From Aquisphaera giovannonii (GTDB taxonomy: Bacteria > Planctomycetota > Planctomycetia > Isosphaerales > Isosphaeraceae): a DNA stretch of 64,000 bases. The stretch is from positions 248,001 through 312,000 of the forward strand of contig NZ_CP042997.1 of the NCBI RefSeq assembly GCF_008087625.1. Direction: 5' to 3'. Positions within the stretch are counted from its first letter, which is position 1. Each line of letters opens with the position of its first letter. The translations under genes were made by a program, and so were the position numbers. The notes beneath the pieces were generated by a model, which ran no database searches, was not told where the DNA came from, and worked only from the letters and a program-made list of their open reading frames with translations. This document shows, piece by piece, positions 8,966 to 20,067 of this stretch.

Positions 8966-9416
8966 CGGGAGCTCCTTCGTGTGCCGCCGGACGCGGCATG
9001 GGACCGGACCTGGACGTGAAGCATGACGGGCCCACGCGCCCGGCCGGCATCCGTCGCCCGCCCCGCGGCGGTGGTCATGGGTGCGACGGCCGGCACGCGC
9101 CGCCGGCGATGGCGGCGACGGGCGGGCGCCGATCCGGGCCGCCCGACCGCGGGACGCCCGGCTCGGAGGCCAGGGATCGGTCTGGCCTCCGGCCCGATTC
9201 CCCGGGCCTCCCGCGCCGCGACGGCGGCCCCGGCCGTGGAGGCCGGTCGTCCCCCATCATACCGGGGGCATCCCGGAAAAGGCATCAAATATTTTTGCAT
9301 CTTCAAAGTTTCGGTCCCGCGGCCGGCCTCGCCCGCCGCCGGCGCCGTCTCCGTCCCCGTCCCTTCTTGCGGGGTGTGGGATGGCCTTCGGGGGCGGCCC
9401 CGGTTAGGATCGCGCC
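8966..9416. other. Intergenic, GC-rich with one AT-rich patch
   Basis: Mostly low-complexity CG-rich DNA. A sharp AT-rich patch at about 9285-9310 (AAATATTTTTGCATC) could be a promoter for the small gene at 9417. No hairpin or gene was supported. Confidence 0.35.
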
Positions 9417-9644
9417 ATGGAATATTTCTGCTCGGTCGTGCGCAAAGGCGTGATGAGGCTGGCCGACGTCCCGGGTGCGATGGGGGTCTCCCAGACTCCC
9501 GCGCCCGGCGAGACGATCGGGACGGCGCTCGCCAGGGGCCAGGACCTGATGGGCCGCGCGGTCTTCAACCTGATCGTCGGCGAGAGCCTGGTCCCCGGCC
9601 GATGGAATCTGGCGGACGGGGTCTTCGTGGCGGCCGAGTCCTGA
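9417..9644 (+). CDS. Small hypothetical protein
   Basis: 75 residues with a real-gene codon pattern (third positions almost all G or C). It contains GQDLMGRAVFNLIVGESLVPGRWNLADGVFVAAES. No signal peptide or known domain. The ribosome site is weak (taggat 9 bases upstream). Function unknown. Confidence 0.45.
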   Translation: MEYFCSVVRKGVMRLADVPGAMGVSQTPAPGETIGTALARGQDLMGRAVFNLIVGESLVPGRWNLADGVFVAAES

Positions 9645-9933
9645 GCGGCATCCGACGGGGCGTCGGGGCCTCGCCGCTCCACGGCCGCCCCCCCGGGCCT
9701 GGGCCCCGCGCCGGGCTCCAATCAACTCCGCCCCATACACATCGCGTCGAGGCAGGCCGCGTGCGCATGGCCGTCGGCATCCGCGGCCGGTGCCGGCCCC
9801 CGCGGGGGATGCTCGTGCGCCATCGCCGGCCGAGGCGCATGGCGGGGCCGACTCCTCCGGGGCCGGCCCACGGCCCCCGGGCGGGGAGGTGCGTCCCGGC
9901 CCGGGATCGAGAGCAAGAAATGAGGATAAAATT

Positions 9934-10203
9934 ATGAGCTTGCCGATGATTGGAATTGCATTCTGGGTGGCCTCGGCGATCGGCGGCGGCTACGTGGCCT
10001 ACCACAAGGGGCGGAGCCCCATCGAGGGCATCGTCTTCGGCGTCGTGTTCGGCCCCCTGGGCATGCTCACGATGGCCGGCCTCCCGGCCCGCTCCCCGGA
10101 ATCGCGGCGGCGAGCCCGGTCGGCCGCCTCGGGCGCCGACCAGGGGGAACGCGATCTCGTCCGGGCCATCACCGAGAGATTCTCCAAGACCGTCTCGCCC
10201 TGA
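9934..10203 (+). CDS. Small inner-membrane hypothetical protein
   Basis: 89 residues from an ATG with GAGG 8 bases upstream. There are two hydrophobic segments, about residues 3-22 (PMIGIAFWVASAIGGGYVAY) and 30-50 (EGIVFGVVFGPLGMLTMAG), linked by a short basic loop, then a charged Arg-rich cytoplasmic tail. It resembles the many short two-helix proteins of bacteria whose function is unknown. Confidence 0.6.
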   Translation: MSLPMIGIAFWVASAIGGGYVAYHKGRSPIEGIVFGVVFGPLGMLTMAGLPARSPESRRRARSAASGADQGERDLVRAITERFSKTVSP

Positions 10204-10290
10204 CGATGTCCCGGTGCGAGGGGATGCGAGCGGCGTCGGGGCGGGACGGCCCTCTTCGTGCGGTCCGGGTGCCGATGGCCCCTCCGGGCC

Positions 10291-11211
10291 TCACAGGTCG
10301 CGGCACCAGGTCTGCGCGACGAGGTCCTTCCCGAAGCTGCGGTGCGGCTCCTCCTTGATCAGCCGGAAGCCCGCCTCCTCGTAGATCCGGCGTGCGCCGG
10401 CCAGCACGCTGTTGGTCCAGAGCGTCATCCTCCGGTAGCCGGCCAGTCGGGCGAAGGCCAGGCATTCGTCCACGAGGCGGCGGCCGATGCCGAGCCCGCG
10501 GGCCTCGGGCTCCACGTAGAGCAGCCGCAGCTTCGCGGTGGCGTCGTCGTCCCGGACGACGAACACCGACCCGGCCACCTTGCCGCCCTTCTCGGCGACC
10601 CAGCAGCGCTCGGATTTCGGGTCGAGCTCCCGCACGAACTTGGCGACGATCTCGGCGGCCAGGGCCTCGTACTCGGCGTTCCAGCCGTACTCCTCGGCGT
10701 AGAGCACCGCCTGCCGATGGACGATCCAGCCCAGGTCGCCCGGCCGGGGCTCTCGAAGCAGGTACCCCGGCCCCGCCCCGTCGAGCAGGCCCTGGATCTG
10801 GCCCATCGCCTCGACCAGCCGGAGCCGCTCCGGCTCCGACAGGCGTTGCAGCATCGCGATGGCGTCCCGCCGAGAGGCGTCGTCGAGCGGCCCGAACGTC
10901 GCACGCCCCTCCTCCGTCAGCCGGAGCTCGTGGACGCGGGCGTCGGCCGGCGAGCGCGTCTTCTCGATGAGCCCCTCCTTCTCGAAGCCCGCCACCAGCC
11001 GGCTCAGGTAGCCCGCATTGAGCCCGAGCTCCCGGCACAGGGTCGAGGTCGAGAGGGTGGGGCGATGGGCCAGCTCGTAGAGGACGCGGGCCTGGGTGAG
11101 CGAGAACCCGCTGCCCAGCAGGTGCTCGTGGAGCACCCCGATCCGTCGCGTGTAGAAGCGGTTGAAGCGGCGGACCCGCTCGACGTGCTCCTCGAGGAAG
11201 TGAGTCTCCAT
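10291..11211 (-). CDS. MarR-family regulator fused to GNAT acetyltransferase
   Basis: 306 residues. The N-terminal half (about 1-140) is a MarR winged helix (SLTQARVLYELAH, LCRELGLNAGYLSRLVAGFEKEGLIEK, SPADARVHELRLTEEG). The C-terminal half is a GNAT domain with the acetyl-CoA loop in VEPEARGLGIGRRLVDECLAFAR and a final NSVLAGARRIYEEAGF. Such fusions are common; the acetylation substrate is unknown. ATG 11211 is preferred over GTG 11217 because GGAGG sits 9 bases before it. Two operator-like palindromes lie just upstream, so autoregulation is likely, together with control of the divergent lyase gene. Confidence 0.88.
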   Translation of the reverse strand: METHFLEEHVERVRRFNRFYTRRIGVLHEHLLGSGFSLTQARVLYELAHRPTLSTSTLCRELGLNAGYLSRLVAGFEKEGLIEKTRSPADARVHELRLTEEGRATFGPLDDASRRDAIAMLQRLSEPERLRLVEAMGQIQGLLDGAGPGYLLREPRPGDLGWIVHRQAVLYAEEYGWNAEYEALAAEIVAKFVRELDPKSERCWVAEKGGKVAGSVFVVRDDDATAKLRLLYVEPEARGLGIGRRLVDECLAFARLAGYRRMTLWTNSVLAGARRIYEEAGFRLIKEEPHRSFGKDLVAQTWCRDL

Positions 11212-11233
11212 GGGCACCGGCCTCCGGGGTTAT

Positions 11234-11246
11234 TTGCCTCAGGCTC
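11234..11246. promoter_or_regulatory. MarR-type operator half, site 1
   Basis: TTGCCTCAGGCTC, matching TTGCCT-N-AGGCAA except for the last two bases. It lies 23 bases before the regulator ATG. Its centre is 21 bases from that of site 2, two helical turns, so two dimers could bind the same DNA face. Confidence 0.6.
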
Positions 11247-11254
11247 ATTATTGA

Positions 11255-11267
11255 TTGCCTGAGGCAA
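11255..11267. promoter_or_regulatory. MarR-type operator, site 2 (perfect palindrome)
   Basis: TTGCCTGAGGCAA is a perfect 6-1-6 palindrome. With site 1 it lies in the divergent gap between the MarR-GNAT gene and the PLP enzyme gene. The AT-rich spacer between the sites (TCATTATTGA) could overlap a -10 element. That the fused regulator binds here is inference. Confidence 0.65.
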
Positions 11268-11492
11268 GTAAATCCAGCGGGGAGCCGGGAAGGACCGCGA
11301 GAGACGGCGGCGCCCGAGGGAAACGCGGGCCTCGGCGAGTTCGCCGTCCGGCCGAGTCGTCGTGCCCCGCCGCCCCGTGCCCGGCCCGTCGCGGCGGCCC
11401 GGTCGCAGCCCCGCGATGGACGTCGGGCGCGGCTCGCGCGGGACGTGCGTGGCGCCTTGTTGCGGCCGGAGGCCATCCTGTAAGCTCTGAGC

Positions 11493-12647
11493 ATGAGGGA
11501 CGAACCGAAGATGAAGCCGGCCACGGCGGCGGCCCAGGCGCTGGGCTGGATCGACGAGGCGACGCGGGCGGTGGTGCCGCCGCTGCACCCCTCCTCGACC
11601 TTCGTGCGCGACGCGGACAACGGATTCCGCTCCGGGCGCAGCTACACGCGAGCCGACAACCCGACCTACGACCAGGCGGAGGCGGTGCTGGCGACGCTCG
11701 AGAACGGCGCGGGCGCGGCCCTGTTCGCCTCCGGCATGGCGGCGGCGACGGCCGTGTTCCTGGCGCTGAGGCCCGGCGACCACGTCGTGATCTCGCGGGT
11801 GATGTACTGGGCCCTGCGATCGTGGCTGCTCGGCTTCGCGACCGACTGGGGATTGAGGGTCGAGGTCGTCGACACGACGGACCTCGACGCCCTGGAGGCC
11901 GCCGTGCGGCCCGGCGAGACGACGCTCGTCTGGATCGAGACGCCGGGCAATCCCACGCTCGCGATCACCGACATCGCCGCGACGGCGGGGATCGCCCACG
12001 CGGCCGGCGCCCGCCTGGCGGTGGACTCGACGGTCGCGACGCCGGTCTTCACCCGCCCGCTCGACCTCGGCGCCGACGTCGTGATGCATTCGGCGACGAA
12101 GTCGCTCAACGGCCATTCCGACGTCCTCGCCGGCGCGCTGGTCACGCGGGCGGCGGATGCGCACTGGGAGGCGATCAAGCGGGTGCGCGTCCAGTCGGGC
12201 GGGGTGCTCGGCACCTTCGAGGCGTGGCTCCTGCTGCGGGGGATGCGCACCCTCTACCCGCGGGTGCGGGCCGCGGCGGCGAACGCGATGGCCGTGGCGC
12301 AGCATTTCCAGGGCCACCCGCTGGTGGAGGACGTGCTCTATCCGGGCCTCGCCGACTTCCCCGGCCACGCGGTCGCGGCGAGGCAGATGCAGGGCGGCTT
12401 CGGCAGCCTGATGTCGATCCGCGTGAAGGGGGGCGAGCAGGGCGCCATCGCGGCCGCCGCGAACGTGAAGATCTGGAAGCGTGCCACGTCGCTGGGCGGC
12501 GTCGAGAGCCTCGTCGAGCATCGCGCGTCGGTCGAAGGGGCCCAGTCGCCCGCGCCGCCGGATCTGCTGCGCATGTCCGTCGGCATCGAGGACGCCGGCG
12601 ACCTGATCGACGACTTCGAGCAGGCGCTGGCGGCGTCGCGGCGTTGA
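11493..12647 (+). CDS. PLP-dependent cystathionine lyase/synthase-type enzyme
   Basis: 384 residues of the Cys/Met metabolism PLP family, cytoplasmic, acting on cystathionine or a related sulfur amino acid. Conserved blocks are SYTRADNPTYDQAE, FASGMAAATAVFLAL, WIETPGNPTLAITDIAA, and the PLP lysine in SATKSLNGHSD. The C-terminal LRMSVGIEDAGDLIDDFEQAL is typical. Family members (gamma-synthase, beta- or gamma-lyase) cannot be separated by eye. It is divergent from the MarR-GNAT gene and shares its operator region. Confidence 0.88.
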   Translation: MRDEPKMKPATAAAQALGWIDEATRAVVPPLHPSSTFVRDADNGFRSGRSYTRADNPTYDQAEAVLATLENGAGAALFASGMAAATAVFLALRPGDHVVISRVMYWALRSWLLGFATDWGLRVEVVDTTDLDALEAAVRPGETTLVWIETPGNPTLAITDIAATAGIAHAAGARLAVDSTVATPVFTRPLDLGADVVMHSATKSLNGHSDVLAGALVTRAADAHWEAIKRVRVQSGGVLGTFEAWLLLRGMRTLYPRVRAAAANAMAVAQHFQGHPLVEDVLYPGLADFPGHAVAARQMQGGFGSLMSIRVKGGEQGAIAAAANVKIWKRATSLGGVESLVEHRASVEGAQSPAPPDLLRMSVGIEDAGDLIDDFEQALAASRR

Positions 12648-12912
12648 CGTCCCCGGGGGTCGGATCGGGGCGGGACCGGCGCCGGTCATCGGGGCGATGA
12701 CGAGTTCGAGGCCCGCCGCCCTCGCGGGTGCCCGCCTCGCGGGTCGTCGAGATCGCCCCGGCTTCGCGGGCTCGTCGCCCGCGGGCCGCAGGCGCGGGGC
12801 CCCGCGCCCCTGGCGAGGCGTGGGGTGTTGAAAATCGGCCGTGTTCGACGGCGTTGATGCGAGATCGCGGTGCTCCTACCCGTCGCGCCAGCCGGGGCGA
12901 GGAGCGAAGATA

Positions 12913-12943
12913 TCTCCCTCTCCCGCTCGGCGGGAGAGGGAGA
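12913..12943. repeat. REP-like palindrome
   Basis: Perfect 14-base arms TCTCCCTCTCCCGC and GCGGGAGAGGGAGA around a TCG loop. It belongs to the same family as 16690-16710. It may act as a terminator for the converging genes or as a RAYT substrate. Confidence 0.7.
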
Positions 12944-12974
12944 GGAATCTCGGCCCGGCCGCGCAACACGATCC

Positions 12975-13064
12975 GAGGGATCATCCGATCCGGCCGATCG
13001 CCCCCTCTCCGACACTCCGGAGGGATCATCCGATCCGGCCGATCGCCCCCTTCCCCACGCTCCG
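12975..13064. repeat. Tandem duplication of a 45-bp unit
   Basis: GAGGGATCATCCGATCCGG starts at 12975 and again at 13020; the two 45-base units are near identical over their first 30 bases and end in similar CTCCG. Each contains overlapping GGATC/GATCC and CGATCG short palindromes. It sits directly after the DUF1559 stop codon. Confidence 0.7.
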
Positions 13065-13074
13065 GGCGAGCGGT

Positions 13075-14109
13075 TCAGAAGGCGTCCGCCGAGAGGACCT
13101 CGCCGCCGTTCAGGCTGCCGAGGGCCCGCCAGGCGGCCCCGTCGACGGTGTCCTTGATGAACCGGACCGACCCGTCGCCGAGCAGCGCGTTGACGCCGCC
13201 GGGGTGGTAGCTCCGCGAGGTGATGGCGCCGAGGCTGGGCCCGCCGTTGGTGAGCGTGGCATTCTCGCGCCAGTTGACGAGGTCCAGGGCCTGCGAGGAG
13301 TTGGAGGTGCGGGTGATCGCCTTGTTCGGGGTCCAGGCGGTGGTGAAGCCGGTCTCGTGGACCGCGCCGTCCACCCACTCCGTGTGGCCGGTCAGGCCCA
13401 GCGAGCAGCCGGAGGCGTACTGGGGGACCAGCGTCATCGGGTCGGCCGAGGCCGGCGGAGGATTCTTCGGATTGACGTTGGCCAGGGCGCCGCAGTTGTT
13501 CAGGTTCGGCTGGTACGCCCGCACCTCCGAGGCGAGGAGCGTGTTGCTCGTGCCGTCGGTGAACGCGGCGAGGCGGCGGGCGACGTTGACGTCGAACGGG
13601 GCTCGGTTGGTGGTGCCCAGGCCGCCCCAGACCAGCCAGTCGCCGCGGTTCCAGCCGTAGTTGTTCACGCCGTGCACCACCTCGCCCGTCGTGGCATCCG
13701 TCCGCGGATCCGGCTTGATCTCGCTCGGGCAGAGGAACTGCCCGATGGTCAGCCGGCTCACGGTGAGGTTGTCCGGCACGCTGTACCGGAGGGACAGGTT
13801 CATCGCGTTGTACGCGGTGCCCTGCTCGGAGTAGGGCAGGATCCGCGCGTGGGCGCTCCAGCCGTTGCCGTTGAGCGTCGTCCCCGAGACGATCCCCAGG
13901 ACGAAGGGCGGGGGCAGCACCCCGGACGAGGACTCGTAGTTGTGCACGGCCAGGCCGAGCTGCTTCAGGTTGTTCGTGCACTGGATGCGACGCGCCGCCT
14001 CGCGGGCCGACTGCACCGCCGGCAGCAGCAGGGCGATCAGCACCGCGATGATCGCGATGACGACCAGCAACTCGATCAGGGTGAATCCGGGGCGGCTTCG
14101 ATGGCGCAT
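13075..14109 (-). CDS. DUF1559 (SBP_bac_10) pseudopilin-like surface protein
   Basis: 344 residues. Starts with a type IV pilin/pseudopilin N-terminus, [36 protein letters not shown], where G-F is the prepilin peptidase site and the helix is the membrane anchor. The body has [15 protein letters not shown] and ends with the planctomycete H-x9-DG motif ([18 protein letters not shown]). Such proteins exist in large numbers in planctomycetes and their roles are mostly unknown. ATG 14109 is chosen because it places the pilin motif at the N-terminus. A 15-base palindrome lies 59 bases upstream. Confidence 0.93.
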   Translation of the reverse strand: MRHRSRPGFTLIELLVVIAIIAVLIALLLPAVQSAREAARRIQCTNNLKQLGLAVHNYESSSGVLPPPFVLGIVSGTTLNGNGWSAHARILPYSEQGTAYNAMNLSLRYSVPDNLTVSRLTIGQFLCPSEIKPDPRTDATTGEVVHGVNNYGWNRGDWLVWGGLGTTNRAPFDVNVARRLAAFTDGTSNTLLASEVRAYQPNLNNCGALANVNPKNPPPASADPMTLVPQYASGCSLGLTGHTEWVDGAVHETGFTTAWTPNKAITRTSNSSQALDLVNWRENATLTNGGPSLGAITSRSYHPGGVNALLGDGSVRFIKDTVDGAAWRALGSLNGGEVLSADAF

Positions 14110-14167
14110 GGAACGGGACCCGCTGGCAGGCTCGAGCGGACAGGGACCAGCTGTCCACTTTGTGGAT

Positions 14168-14182
14168 TGAGACTCAGTCTCA
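14168..14182. promoter_or_regulatory. 7-1-7 palindrome, possible Fur-family operator
   Basis: TGAGACTCAGTCTCA: perfect 7-base arms with one central base, the same size and TGA...TCA ends as the 7-1-7 Fur box. It sits upstream of the DUF1559 gene in a locally AT-richer stretch. The identity of the regulator is inference. Confidence 0.5.
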
Positions 14183-14329
14183 TTGAGCACGAAGATACAA
14201 GCCGTCCTCCCGGCTCGTCAAGGGTCCTCTCCGACGAGGGCCGCAGCAGGGTTCTGGAGACGACCGGTGGGAAAAGCGCAAATTCTAAACGATACTGGAC
14301 TTATGGGTCGGTATGCTTCGTGTCGGAGG

Positions 14330-14645
14330 GGGTCTTCCCGGATGACTGGGGAGCCATCACGGGGAGGTTGACAGTTGGCACCACCCGCACGCGCGTGTGA
14401 CCACGATCGTCAGATCGTGGGTCGGACGGGCGAAGCCTCCGGCCTCGCACGCCAGTGCGACCCGGGAGGTCGGGGTATCGAGGCGAGGACGAGGCTCCTC
14501 CCGCGGGCCGGGGCCGGCCCAACAGATCCGGCTGACGCCGGAGGCTGGAGGCTTCGCCCGTCCGAACCACCCGCTCACGCGGGTGGTCACGTGTCCTTGG
14601 ATTCCCGGGCGAAGTGTCGAGTCGGGGCTCCAGCATTTGGGACGA
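14330..14645 (+). repeat. Structured dispersed repeat, copy A
   Basis: About 315 bases, homologous in inverted orientation to 57790-58100. Internal order: hairpin 14401-14420 (CCACGATC/GATCGTGG), arm 14422-14440 (TCGGACGGGCGAAGCCTCC), a 106-base centre, the exact reverse-complement arm 14547-14565, then hairpin 14566-14587 (ACCACCCGC/GCGGGTGGT). Similarity between the copies is comparable in all reading frames, so the element looks non-coding and structural. Confidence 0.7.
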
Positions 14646-14801
14646 CCCCTGTCGGCGGGGCCGCCGATGCATGCTGGGCCTGGTGGTCCATGGGCGTCGA
14701 GCCGAGCCATCGGGGTCCCAGGTCGGCTCCTATGACCCGGCACGCCGGCCGGGGCTCGGGCGGTCGCCGGGCGGGTCGGCCCGGGGGACGTCGCGTCGGG
14801 C

Positions 14802-16298
14802 TCATCTCCGGCCCTTCAGCAGCGCCCTGGCCGCCTCCAGCTCGGCATCCACGCCGGCCGCGATGTCCTCGGCGCGGGGCTTCACCGGGACGTCGGGCTC
14901 GACCCCGGCGTCCGGGACGTCGAGGAACGGCAGGACGACCCCATCCGGCAGCGGGCGCTCGCCCGGGAAGGTGGCGATCAGCGGCACGTCGAACTCGATC
15001 TTCGAGTTGGGCAGCTTCGCGAAGAAGAACGCCCCGCCGTTGATCCCCCTCCGATTGCCCCCGGTGGGCTGGCCGACGAGCGTGCCGAGTTGGTTGTCCT
15101 TGATGAGCCTGGCGAACTGGAACGTCGCGGAGCTGTTCGCCGCGTTGACCAGCACGACGAGCCGGCCCTCGAAGCGGCGGCCTCGCGGGGCGATCACGTC
15201 GCCGTTCGCGTCGTCGTCGTACCGGGTCAGCCGGTAGAAGCCGGCGCGGTCGGGGACGGCCTTGTCGCCCCAGTCCTTGAACGACCAGTCCCAGGTGTCG
15301 AGGAAGGGGACGAGGTCCCCGGGCAGCGTGCGATATCGGGTATACCTGCGCTGGATTCCGCCGCGGACTTCGCGGGCGGTGATCCGCTCGATCAGGACGT
15401 TGCCGACGTCCAGCCCGCCCTCGTTGTCGCGCAGGTCGACGATGAGGGCCGGCGCCCGGCGGTCGATCAGCGCGTCCATCCCCCGGTCGAGGAACCCCTT
15501 CCAGTCCCACTTGCTGTCGTACAGGGCCCACCCCGGCATGCGGAGGTAGGCCGCGCCGCCCTCCAGCGTCTCGAACTTCCAGGGGTCGGCCCCGGCGGGC
15601 TGCTGGGCCTCCTTGCCGAGGGCCTCCCGCTGGGCCCTGTCGTGGGCGGCGACGGCCAGAGTGAGCGGCCCTTTGGCCCCCGGCGGCACCACCTCCAGCC
15701 CGATCCGCTCGCCGATCCCGGGGTAGAAGAGCGGCAGGAAGATGTCGAACGCCTCGTACCTGTCCTTGCCGCGCACCTCGAGGTAGGCGACCCGCTTGGC
15801 GTCGTTGCCCCCGTCGGCGCGGGCGATGGTCATGAGCTTGCCCAGGATCTCCGCGACGGGATGCCCCTCGATGGCGAGGACCTCCGTCCCGGGCTTCAGC
15901 GCGCCCGAGAAATCCCGGTCCACGATCATCCGCCCGTCGATCCAGCGGAAGAGGAACGGGACGCGGTTCCTGCCGGAGAAGAGGGCGTCGGCGACGCCCC
16001 TGGGCTGGTTGTAGAAGTTCGCATAGGAGTGCCCGCAGCGGACCTTGGCGAGGAACTGCGAGACGGCGACGTAGGCCTCGCCGAGGCTGCGGTCGCGGGC
16101 GAACTCGGCCCGGAGGGCGGCGAGGTGCCCCGCCATCTGGGCCTTCGTGTTGTAGCGGTACAGCCCGGGATGCGCCCGCTCGTAGATGCGCCGGAGGACG
16201 TCCGCGTCCTCGAGGAGCTTGGCAGAAGGGATCGCCTCCTGCGCGGCGGCCCGGGAGCACAGCAATCCGAGCAGGAGGATGACGGCCGATCGCTGCAT
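14802..16298 (-). CDS. Secreted S41-family (C-terminal processing type) peptidase
   Basis: 498 residues from ATG 16298, with GGGAG 8 bases upstream and a signal peptide (MQRSAVILLLGLLCSRAAAQ). An N-terminal helical region is followed by a PDZ-like segment (LKPGTEVLAIEGHPV), then the S41 core: ALIVDLRDNEGG, a long insert, RLVVLVNAANSSATFQFARLIKDN with the candidate nucleophile Ser, GQPTGGNRRGINGG and a C-terminal FPGERPLPDGV. It probably acts in the periplasm or outside. No neighbour explains its substrate. Confidence 0.82.
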   Translation of the reverse strand: MQRSAVILLLGLLCSRAAAQEAIPSAKLLEDADVLRRIYERAHPGLYRYNTKAQMAGHLAALRAEFARDRSLGEAYVAVSQFLAKVRCGHSYANFYNQPRGVADALFSGRNRVPFLFRWIDGRMIVDRDFSGALKPGTEVLAIEGHPVAEILGKLMTIARADGGNDAKRVAYLEVRGKDRYEAFDIFLPLFYPGIGERIGLEVVPPGAKGPLTLAVAAHDRAQREALGKEAQQPAGADPWKFETLEGGAAYLRMPGWALYDSKWDWKGFLDRGMDALIDRRAPALIVDLRDNEGGLDVGNVLIERITAREVRGGIQRRYTRYRTLPGDLVPFLDTWDWSFKDWGDKAVPDRAGFYRLTRYDDDANGDVIAPRGRRFEGRLVVLVNAANSSATFQFARLIKDNQLGTLVGQPTGGNRRGINGGAFFFAKLPNSKIEFDVPLIATFPGERPLPDGVVLPFLDVPDAGVEPDVPVKPRAEDIAAGVDAELEAARALLKGRR

Positions 16299-16725
16299 GT
16301 CCGCGGCTCCCAACTTGAGGACGAGAATCCTCCGGTTGTAGACCCGGGCGCGGTTCCGGGAAGGGGAGGCGAAGTCCATCGTCGAGGCGGTCGCCGCGGA
16401 GGACGAGTGAGGGTAGGAAGGCCGTCGCGACGACGGCCGGCGCTCACGACACGACGCAACACCCGTCCTCTCCGAGGCGGCCGCCCCGGGCCTCCGTCGG
16501 TCGTCCACCTCGGCCATGCTCTGAGCCCGGGGCGTGCGCCCAGCCTGGGGAGCCAGCCGAGGAGTAGAGGCGAAGGTGTGAGGGTGGCCGGGAAGTCCGC
16601 TCGCGAGACGCCTGCCGTCAGGACCATGGCGGGCCAGGGTCCGGGGCCCTCGCGCGAGGTCGGGGCGATCGAGGACCCTCACCCCGCCCCTCTCCCGCCG
16701 AACGGGAGAGCGACTGTGTTGGGAG
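16299..16725. other. Intergenic with REP-like palindrome and an IS110 edge
   Basis: Upstream region of the S41 peptidase. Nothing coding was seen. A CTCTCCCG/CGGGAGAG palindrome lies at 16690-16710, and the IS110 element begins directly after it. Confidence 0.4.
16690..16710. repeat. REP-like palindrome interrupted by IS110
   Basis: CTCTCCCG and CGGGAGAG around loop CCGAA. In the intact relative at 12913-12943 the right arm continues GGGAGAGGAAT; here the matching GGGAGAGGAT is found at about 17912-17921, on the far side of the transposase gene. This suggests the IS entered the palindrome. Confidence 0.6.
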
Positions 16726-18898
<2,173 letters not shown>

Positions 18899-19115
18899 GA
18901 GTCCGCGCGTGCCTCCTGGTTGGGGGCGGGAGGCGCCCGGGCCGTTGCCATTGAGGGGGAGCCCGGGGCCGCCTCGACGTCGCCAGGAGGGCCAGTCTAG
19001 CCGATCCGGGGGCCCGATCCCACCCGGGGGCATGGCGGCCGGCCTCCGGCGTCCGCGAGGGGGCGTCGGGCGATTTCGAGGCGGGCGCGGATGCGAGGCC
19101 CGGCGGGCGGGCCCC

Positions 19116-19895
19116 CTACGCGGGCTGCACGAAGCGCCGGGCGAAGTCCGGGATGCGGTCGCGCAGGAGGACGTGCCAGGAGTCGTTGAAGGACGCGAGG
19201 TGGAGGCCCAGCGGCTCGGCGAGCCGATCGAGGCTCTCCGCCGTGAAGAGCGAGACGTGGCCGTTGCGGGGGCCGACGTACCACCAGCCCAGGCCCTGAG
19301 AGTCGAGGTCCGGCGGCTGGAGCAGTGTGGTGAAGAGGACCATCCCCGGGTCGTCGAGCAGGCCGGCGATGTCCTCGAGCACCCGCCTGGGGTCGGTCGC
19401 GTGCTCCAGGACCTCGGTGCAGACGATGAGGTCGAACCGCCCCGCCGGCCTCTCGGCGAACGCCTCGACGAACGGGTCGTAGGTGCGGACCTCGCCGAAC
19501 CCGCGCACGCGGAGGAGCTCCGCGAGGCGGCCACTGCCGCCGCCGTAGTCGAGCGTCCGCCGCGGCCGGTCCGCCGGGAACAGGACCGAGAGGTTGTCCG
19601 CGTTGATCCGCGGCCGCTCCTCGGGGTAGTCGGGGTCGACGCGGATGTAGTCGTCGTTGTAGATGTATCGCTTCAGGTCGTCGGCGGTGAATCCGTCGAA
19701 GTCGGTCGTGAAGAGGAACCGGCAGGACGGGCAGCGGTGATATTCGATGAGGATGCCGGACGGGGGGAAGACCTCCCGGCGGCGGGACTCGCAACTCTTG
19801 TGGAAGTCCACCCGCCCGAACGAGGGCGCGGGCCCTCCGCAGCACTTGCAGGCCGCGATCCGATCCATGACCGCTTCCATGACGCCCCCGCCCAT
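19116..19895 (-). CDS. Zinc-ribbon class I SAM-dependent methyltransferase
   Basis: 259 residues. The N-terminus has Cys pairs (CKCCGG and, further on, RCPSCRFLF) like the zinc-binding module of sugar C-methyltransferases. A Methyltransf_11-like fold follows: TLDYGGGSGRLAELL (SAM loop), DLIVCTEVLEHATDPRRVLEDIAGLL, VGPRNGHVSLFTAESLDRLAEPLGL. It acts in the cytoplasm and the substrate is unknown, possibly a nucleotide sugar. ATG 19895 is chosen for AAGGGGG upstream; ATG 19880 is also possible. Confidence 0.8.
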   Translation of the reverse strand: MGGGVMEAVMDRIAACKCCGGPAPSFGRVDFHKSCESRRREVFPPSGILIEYHRCPSCRFLFTTDFDGFTADDLKRYIYNDDYIRVDPDYPEERPRINADNLSVLFPADRPRRTLDYGGGSGRLAELLRVRGFGEVRTYDPFVEAFAERPAGRFDLIVCTEVLEHATDPRRVLEDIAGLLDDPGMVLFTTLLQPPDLDSQGLGWWYVGPRNGHVSLFTAESLDRLAEPLGLHLASFNDSWHVLLRDRIPDFARRFVQPA

Positions 19896-20067
19896 GGAGA
19901 CCCCCTTGCCAAGCCCGGCCGCACGCCCGGGGGGTATAACCCGGACCGCCGGGCGGCACAAGGTCGATCGTCGCGCGGCTGGGCGGGCGGATCGTCGCGC
20001 GTCCGCACCCGGGATCGATCCCGGGCCGGGCCTCGCCAGGCGGCCGGCGCGCGGGTACGATGCGGGG

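Larger units (their letters stand above)
12648..13074. other. Intergenic with REP-like hairpin and 45-bp tandem repeat
   Basis: The gap between two convergent genes. It holds a strong palindrome at 12913-12943 and two tandem 45-base units at 12975-13064, described separately. No coding frame is supported. Confidence 0.5.

Noticed and set aside
14183-14400. Short plus-strand frames next to the DUF1559 promoter
   Set aside because: No ribosome site, no family, and they overlap the structured repeat.
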